Source: ZC4RG30 sp031424095
Lineage (GTDB): Bacteria > Pseudomonadota > Gammaproteobacteria > Steroidobacterales > Steroidobacteraceae
Assembly (NCBI GenBank): GCA_031424095.1
Contig: JANPGU010000323.1
Span: 1-8,924, forward strand
Direction: 5' to 3'
Length of the DNA: 8,924 nucleotides
In this document: piece by piece, positions 5,253 to 8,924 of the stretch
How positions within the stretch are numbered: position 1 is the first letter of the stretch
Layout of the letters: the number at the start of each line of letters is the position of its first letter
Notes under the pieces: generated by a model
What the model saw: the letters and a program-made list of their open reading frames with translations, nothing else
What the model was told of the DNA's origin: nothing
The model's database searches: none
Translations under genes and position numbers: made by a program

Positions 5253-5588
5253 ATGAAAATCGCAATGCATTTTGGCCGGCTGGTGCTGGCCATCACGTTT
5301 GCCGCCGCCGCAGGCGCGCAGACTCCACCCGCCCAGAACCAGAATCCAACGCTGTTCGACTTCAAGCCCATGGACATCAACAGCGATGGCCGGGTTTCGC
5401 TGGAAGAGGCGAAGCCCAACAGTGAACTGGTGCGTGCCTTCGAAGCGCTGGACTTGAATCACGACGATTTCCTCACGCCGCTGGAGTTCTCACGCTGGAG
5501 TCGCGCCGGCAAGTCACTGGTCCCCTCAGATCCCACCACGGCGCCAAGTGGCAGCAATGGTGCCCAGCACATGCCCGATACGCGGTAG
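5253..5588 (+). CDS. Small secreted EF-hand calcium-binding protein
   Basis: This is a 111-residue protein. MKIAMHFGRLVLAITFAAAAGA is a Sec signal peptide with likely cleavage after residue 22 (AGA|QT). A short PQN-rich linker leads to two EF-hand loops. The first is DINSDGRVSLEE (41-52), with ligands at positions 1, 3, 5, 9 and 12 and the usual glycine at 6. The second is DLNHDDFLTPLE (67-78), which keeps the acidic ligands but has aspartate in place of the glycine. The helix between them (SELVRAFEAL) completes the pair. The tail is rich in S, T, P and G and probably disordered. It should be a periplasmic or secreted calcium-binding protein. Its partner is unknown. The stop is 12 bp from the end of the convergent propeller gene. 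Confidence 0.85.
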   Translation: MKIAMHFGRLVLAITFAAAAGAQTPPAQNQNPTLFDFKPMDINSDGRVSLEEAKPNSELVRAFEALDLNHDDFLTPLEFSRWSRAGKSLVPSDPTTAPSGSNGAQHMPDTR

Positions 5589-5600
5589 CCGTGAGCGGTC

Positions 5601-6545
5601 CTACTTCAGGGGAAACAGCATCAGGAACTGAAAGCCCTCTGGCATCAGGTCGAACTGTCGTCGCAGGTCTCCCTGCTGGAAACCCTTGATCGGCAGTGCC
5701 TCGGGCTCGCTGGTCTGCGGCTTGGCCTTGTCCAGGAAAACGAAAATCTTGTACATCTGCCCACCGTTGTCGAAGAACACGACCGCGCCGTCCGGGGACC
5801 AGAGAGGATGCTGGCCGCCCTTGTCCGTGATGCGATAGCGCTGACCACCCTGCGGCAGTGACTCGAGCCACAGCTGCGGGCTGCCGTTTTCATTCGAGGT
5901 GTAGACAAACCACTTGCCGTCGGGTGAGACATTGCTGCTGTGCTGTTCCGAATTGGGCGCATCAACCAGCCGCGAAGCGGTCTTCGTGGTCAGGTCGAGC
6001 GTGGAAATGCCGTAGTCGCGCTCGCCCGTCAAAGTGATGAACGACAGCTGCTTGCCATTGCCATAGGTGTCTTCGGCGGCGCGTCCGTCGATGAGTTTCT
6101 CGGCCTCATCCTTGCCATCCGCGCGACGCCAGTACAAGGCATCGGGAACATCGGCGCCGTTGCCCGCGACCTGAAAAACCAGCCGTTCGCCATCTTCTGT
6201 CCAGACCGGTGCCATGTTGGTGGTGGTGCCGACCTGGGGAAGCGCACGGCGCTTGCCGAGCTGTTCGAGCTCTGCCACCCACAACTTCCTTGGGGCTGCC
6301 GGATCGGTCGCCGCGGCGTCGGCCAGTTCGAAGGCGACCTTTTCGCCGTCAGGCGAGACGCGGGGCGCATATACCGAAGCGGGCAGTGTGCCCAGCACCT
6401 GCTTCTTGCCGCGCATGTCCACAATGGCCAGTTCGTAGCCAGCCGGCTGTTGCGCCTGTGCCAGCAGCGGGGCGCCAAGCTGCGCCATCAGCAATGCTCC
6501 GCAAAGCGCCAGTGGATATCCGCCAGATGGTCGAGTGCCACGCAT
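5601..6545 (-). CDS. Secreted TolB-like/PD40 beta-propeller protein
   Basis: The 314-residue protein has a signal peptide (hydrophobic stretch about 11-28, likely cleavage AQA|QQ after residue 31). It carries a series of PD40/TolB-type propeller blades: APRVSPDGEKVAFEL, APVWTEDGERLVFQV, SSNVSPDGKWFVYTSNENG with QLWLESLP, and HPLWSPDGAVVFFDNGG. The end, FDLMPEGFQFLMLFP, closes the last blade in the way seen at the C-terminus of longer kinase- or winged-helix-linked propellers, but here there is no such N-terminal domain. It is probably a periplasmic protein with a binding rather than enzymatic role. The ATG at 6543-6545 is chosen for GGGGGAA five bases upstream and the signal peptide; the frame is open further back to 6779, but there it overlaps ndh. 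It starts 53 bp after the ndh stop and may be cotranscribed. Confidence 0.82.
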   Translation of the reverse strand: MRGTRPSGGYPLALCGALLMAQLGAPLLAQAQQPAGYELAIVDMRGKKQVLGTLPASVYAPRVSPDGEKVAFELADAAATDPAAPRKLWVAELEQLGKRRALPQVGTTTNMAPVWTEDGERLVFQVAGNGADVPDALYWRRADGKDEAEKLIDGRAAEDTYGNGKQLSFITLTGERDYGISTLDLTTKTASRLVDAPNSEQHSSNVSPDGKWFVYTSNENGSPQLWLESLPQGGQRYRITDKGGQHPLWSPDGAVVFFDNGGQMYKIFVFLDKAKPQTSEPEALPIKGFQQGDLRRQFDLMPEGFQFLMLFPLK

Positions 6546-6579
6546 TGCAATTCCCCCTTGAATGTTCAGCTGCCTGCCG

Positions 6580-6593
6580 GGCCAGTTCTGGCC
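6580..6593. repeat. Small palindrome between ndh and the propeller gene
   Basis: GGCCAG-TT-CTGGCC is a perfect inverted repeat with 6-bp arms, six bases beyond the ndh stop and 34 bases before the next ATG. No T-tract follows on the - strand. It may be a weak hairpin or a protein site; chance occurrence in GC-rich DNA is also possible. Confidence 0.3.
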
Positions 6594-6598
6594 GCATT

Positions 6599-7891
6599 TT
6601 ATGCCGGTTTCGGCGGACTGGCATGCCCATCGGTAGCTTCGCGGGTTGCTTTTTCCGATGTGAAGACACGCGCGGAGCGCTCGAAGCTGACATAGGCCCA
6701 GGCCCAGTCGAACAGGACCACCAGCCGGTTGCGAAAGCCGATCAGGTAGAACAGGTGCACGCACACCCAGAACAGCCACGCGAATCGACCGGACATCTGC
6801 ATGCGACCCACGGTGCCAACCGCGGCATTGCGACCGATGGTTGCCAGCATGCCGTAGTCGCGATAGACAAAAGGTATCGTCCGGGCATTGCTCTGGCGGG
6901 CGAGTATGTTCCGCGCTGCGGTAATGCCCATCTGTTTGGCTGCCGCACCGACACCTGGCACCGGCATGTCATGCGAGGTGGCGCTGGCAAGGTCGCCGAC
7001 CACGAAGATTTCCGGATGAGACTCAATGCTCAGGTCCGGCTGCACAGCCACGCGGCCGGAACGATCGGTTGGCGCATCCAGCAGCTTGCCCAGCGCAGAA
7101 GCCTGCACGCCCGCGGCCCACAGCACGGTGTGACTGGCCAGGCGCGTGTGATCCTGCAGCGTCACGCCTGCCGCGTCGATATCCACGACCCGCATGCCGG
7201 TCTGCACGGTAACGCCAAGCTGCTCCAGTTGTGCGCGGGCCTTGATCGAGAGCGCCGGCGGAAAACTGCCGAGCACGCGGTCCGATGCTTCGAGCAGGTG
7301 CACCTCCGACTGACGTGAATCGATGCGCCGGAATTCCTCTGGCAGCGTGTGGCGCGCGATCTCCGCAAGGGTGCCGGCTAGCTCAACACCGGTGGGACCG
7401 CCACCGATCACGACGAAACGCAGCCAGCTGGTGGTTTCTGCCGCTGTGGCGGCCCGCTCTGCGTATTCAAACGCTTCAAGTACGCGGCGGCGGACGTCCT
7501 GCGCGTCGGCCAGGGTCTTGAGGCCGGGGGCATGCGGTGCCCAGTCGTCGCGACCGAAATAGCTGTGGCTGGCGCCGCTGGCGACCACCAGGTAGTCGTA
7601 GTCGAGGCGGGAGCCATCGTCGAGGCTGACCTGGCGCTCGACCGGCAGGATGTTGCGCACTTCGGCCAGCAGTGTGGTGACGTTGTGAAAGCTGCGCAGC
7701 AGGAAGCGGATGGGCGCCGCGATGGCCGGCGCGGCGAGTCCGGCGGTTGCCACTTGATAGAGCAGCGGCTGGAACAGATGGTGGTTGCTGCGGTCCACGA
7801 CCGTCACCTGACAGTTGCGCCGGGCCAGCTTTCGGGCGCAGGCGAGGCCGGCAAATCCTGCGCCGATGATCACGACCCGGAATTGGTCCAT
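6599..7891 (-). CDS. ndh: Type II NADH:quinone oxidoreductase (NDH-2)
   Basis: The 430-residue flavoprotein begins with an FAD Rossmann motif (VVIIGAGFAG, 6-15). It continues with the NDH-2 hallmark HHLFQPLLYQVATAGL (37-52), the NAD(P)H motif GGGPTGVELAG (163-173), HTVLWAAGVQ (254-263) and the second FAD motif IFVVGDLA (295-302). The quinone-site region is GVGAAAKQMG (313-322). The C-terminus carries an amphipathic to hydrophobic stretch, FAWLFWVCVHLFYLIGFRNRL and WAWAYVSFERSAR (370-408), that anchors NDH-2 at the inner face of the membrane. It oxidises NADH and reduces quinone without pumping protons. The length is normal. The ATG (7889-7891) follows a TAGAAT box by six bases with no Shine-Dalgarno sequence, so the mRNA may be leaderless. 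Confidence 0.93.
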   Translation of the reverse strand: MDQFRVVIIGAGFAGLACARKLARRNCQVTVVDRSNHHLFQPLLYQVATAGLAAPAIAAPIRFLLRSFHNVTTLLAEVRNILPVERQVSLDDGSRLDYDYLVVASGASHSYFGRDDWAPHAPGLKTLADAQDVRRRVLEAFEYAERAATAAETTSWLRFVVIGGGPTGVELAGTLAEIARHTLPEEFRRIDSRQSEVHLLEASDRVLGSFPPALSIKARAQLEQLGVTVQTGMRVVDIDAAGVTLQDHTRLASHTVLWAAGVQASALGKLLDAPTDRSGRVAVQPDLSIESHPEIFVVGDLASATSHDMPVPGVGAAAKQMGITAARNILARQSNARTIPFVYRDYGMLATIGRNAAVGTVGRMQMSGRFAWLFWVCVHLFYLIGFRNRLVVLFDWAWAYVSFERSARVFTSEKATREATDGHASPPKPA

Positions 7892-7897
7892 GCCGCC

Positions 7898-7903
7898 ATT
7901 CTA
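7898..7903 (-). promoter_or_regulatory. Probable -10 box of ndh
   Basis: On the - strand TAGAAT (five of six to TATAAT) is followed by GGCGGC and then the ATG, so a normal start would fall on the A of ATG. I find no good -35 hexamer at 16-18 bp, which lowers confidence. Confidence 0.45.
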
Positions 7904-8025
7904 GTCGGCCAGACGTCGTTCCCGAACACTTGTCAGAAACCGCTGATAGCGATTCGTGCGTCGCTGCGCTGTACTGCGTGTCGCGGGCAGGCTGCGCGCT
8001 CGGCGGCGTCCATGGAACTGACATT

Positions 8026-8030
8026 CGAGG
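8026..8030 (+). promoter_or_regulatory. Shine-Dalgarno supporting the TTG start at 8040
   Basis: CGAGG lies nine bases before TTG 8040-8042. The reading frame is closed by TGA at 8019-8021, so no ATG or GTG exists between that stop and the conserved first residues. This leaves TTG as the only sensible start. Confidence 0.6.
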
Positions 8031-8039
8031 CTTGCGAAA

Positions 8040-8924
8040 TTGAGAACGTTTCACTGCAGTCATTGCCAGGCACTGGTCTTCTTCGAGAACGTCAGTTGCC
8101 TCGTGTGCGGGCACACCCTGGCGTATCTGCCCGAACGGCGGCTCATGGCGGCGCTGGAAGCAGCGGCGGATGGCGCGTGGACAGCAGTAGGCGCGAAGGT
8201 CTCGGGCAGCTTTCGCCTTTGCAGCAACTATTCGGTCGAGCAGGTTTGCAACTGGGCGGTGCCGGTTGCTGATGACAACCCGCAGTGCGAGTCGTGCCGG
8301 CTCACGCGCGTGATTCCAAATCTGGCCATTACCGAAAACAGGGCAGTCTGGTATCGCCTGGAAAAAGCCAAGCGCCGGCTGATCTATACGCTGCATGCGC
8401 TGGGCTTGCCGATTTCGAAGAAGGTCGAACCCCACGACGCGGGCCTGGCATTCGAGTTCCTGCATGATCAGGCGCAGGGCGGCGATGCCAGCCGGGTGCT
8501 CACCGGCCATGACAACGGACTCATCACGGTGAATGCCGCCGAGGCCGACGATGTGCAGCGTGAACAGCAGCGCGTGCTGCAGCACGAACCCTATCGCACG
8601 CTGATCGGCCATTTCCGGCATGAGATCGGTCACTACTACTGGGATCGCCTCATTGCCGACGGACCGCGGCTGCAGGAGTTTCGTAATCTGTTCGGCGACG
8701 AGCAGCTCGATTATTCCGCAGCCCTGCAGCGGCACTATCAAAATGGTCCACCGCCGCAGTGGGAAGCGTCGTCCATCAGCGGCTACGCAACTGCGCATCC
8801 CTGGGAAGACTGGGCGGAATGCTGGGCGCATTTCATGCACATGGTGGATGCGCTCGAGACTGCGGGGTCTGCAGGGCTCACCATCGTGCCGCGTCGTGCG
8901 GATGAGCCGCAGCTGACCGCGCCG
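8040..8924 (+). CDS. Zinc-ribbon Mx-type putative metallopeptidase (3' end outside window)
   Basis: The frame is open for 295 codons to the window edge. With TTG read as methionine the protein begins MRTFHCSHCQALVFFEN. The N-terminus is a zinc ribbon (C6, C9, C20, C23), and a second cysteine set (C61, C70, C83, C86) could form another zinc site. The catalytic motif is HEIGHYYWDR, with H194, E195 and H198. HPWEDWAECWAHFMH (253-267) provides E260 as the likely third, gluzincin-type ligand. This matches the 'putative zinc-binding metallopeptidase' family (Peptidase_Mx, COG4307 as I remember it), usually about 340-380 residues, so some 50 or more residues lie beyond the edge. No signal peptide is present, so it should be cytoplasmic. 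Its substrate is unknown. It is divergent from ndh; 148 bp separate the two starts. Confidence 0.88.
   Translation, partial: MRTFHCSHCQALVFFENVSCLVCGHTLAYLPERRLMAALEAAADGAWTAVGAKVSGSFRLCSNYSVEQVCNWAVPVADDNPQCESCRLTRVIPNLAITENRAVWYRLEKAKRRLIYTLHALGLPISKKVEPHDAGLAFEFLHDQAQGGDASRVLTGHDNGLITVNAAEADDVQREQQRVLQHEPYRTLIGHFRHEIGHYYWDRLIADGPRLQEFRNLFGDEQLDYSAALQRHYQNGPPPQWEASSISGYATAHPWEDWAECWAHFMHMVDALETAGSAGLTIVPRRADEPQLTAP

Noticed and set aside
7476..8840. Open frame of 454 codons on the - strand across the peptidase gene and the start of ndh
   Set aside because: It runs antisense to the zinc-ribbon peptidase and out of frame through ndh. Both real genes show catalytic motifs. High GC makes such shadows common.
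1..8924. tRNA or rRNA genes, CRISPR arrays, insertion sequences, prophage or toxin-antitoxin genes
   Set aside because: No cloverleaf-like stretch, repeat-spacer pattern, transposase or terminal inverted repeat was seen on either strand by eye.

Overview
This 8.9 kb window has high GC and short intergenic gaps, and its protein families (LtaE-type threonine aldolase, FrnE-type DsbA, NDH-2, Mx-type zinc peptidase) are typical of a proteobacterial chromosome. The protein style suggests a gammaproteobacterium of the Xanthomonadales/Nevskiales kind, but that is a guess from protein character, not a database result. I saw no tRNA, rRNA, CRISPR array, insertion sequence or phage gene.

Layout. (1) The 3' part of a low-specificity threonine aldolase gene enters from the left on the + strand (1-524) and ends at a hairpin shared with the convergent FrnE-like gene. 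(2) From 5066/4931 down to 561 all genes are on the - strand: a lipoprotein amidase, then two tandem arsR-SRPBCC cassettes. The first is 3280 to 2463. The second is 2402 to 1516 and continues into a small eight-cysteine YkgJ/YeiW-type protein and a FrnE-like thiol oxidoreductase. Junctions are tight: three 4-bp ATGA overlaps and one 14-bp gap. (3) A 321-bp divergent region (186 bp with the longer amidase start) separates the amidase from a small secreted EF-hand protein on the + strand (5253-5588). (4) This converges on a secreted PD40 beta-propeller gene (6545-5601), which lies 53 bp downstream of a type II NADH dehydrogenase gene (7891-6599), both on the - strand. (5) A divergent gene on the + strand from a TTG codon at 8040 runs off the right edge. 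It encodes a zinc-ribbon Mx-type metallopeptidase with an HEIGH motif.

The most interesting part is the control region of the two arsR-SRPBCC cassettes. The second cassette has two copies of TCAACC-N4-GGTTGA centred 41 bp apart, one over the -35 box and one over the start site and the ATG. The first has a single palindrome, GTGACC-N4-GGTCAC within longer arms, filling the -35/-10 spacer. Both operators share the ACC-N4-GGT core in the same register and differ outside it, as expected of duplicated autoregulators that have diverged in DNA specificity. The -10 boxes of both arsR genes, and also of ndh, lie so close to the ATG that the transcripts should be leaderless or nearly so. The second cassette would then put a lipid/hydrophobic-ligand-type SRPBCC protein, a cysteine-cluster protein and a DsbA-like oxidoreductase under one switch. 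The inducing signal cannot be read from the sequence.
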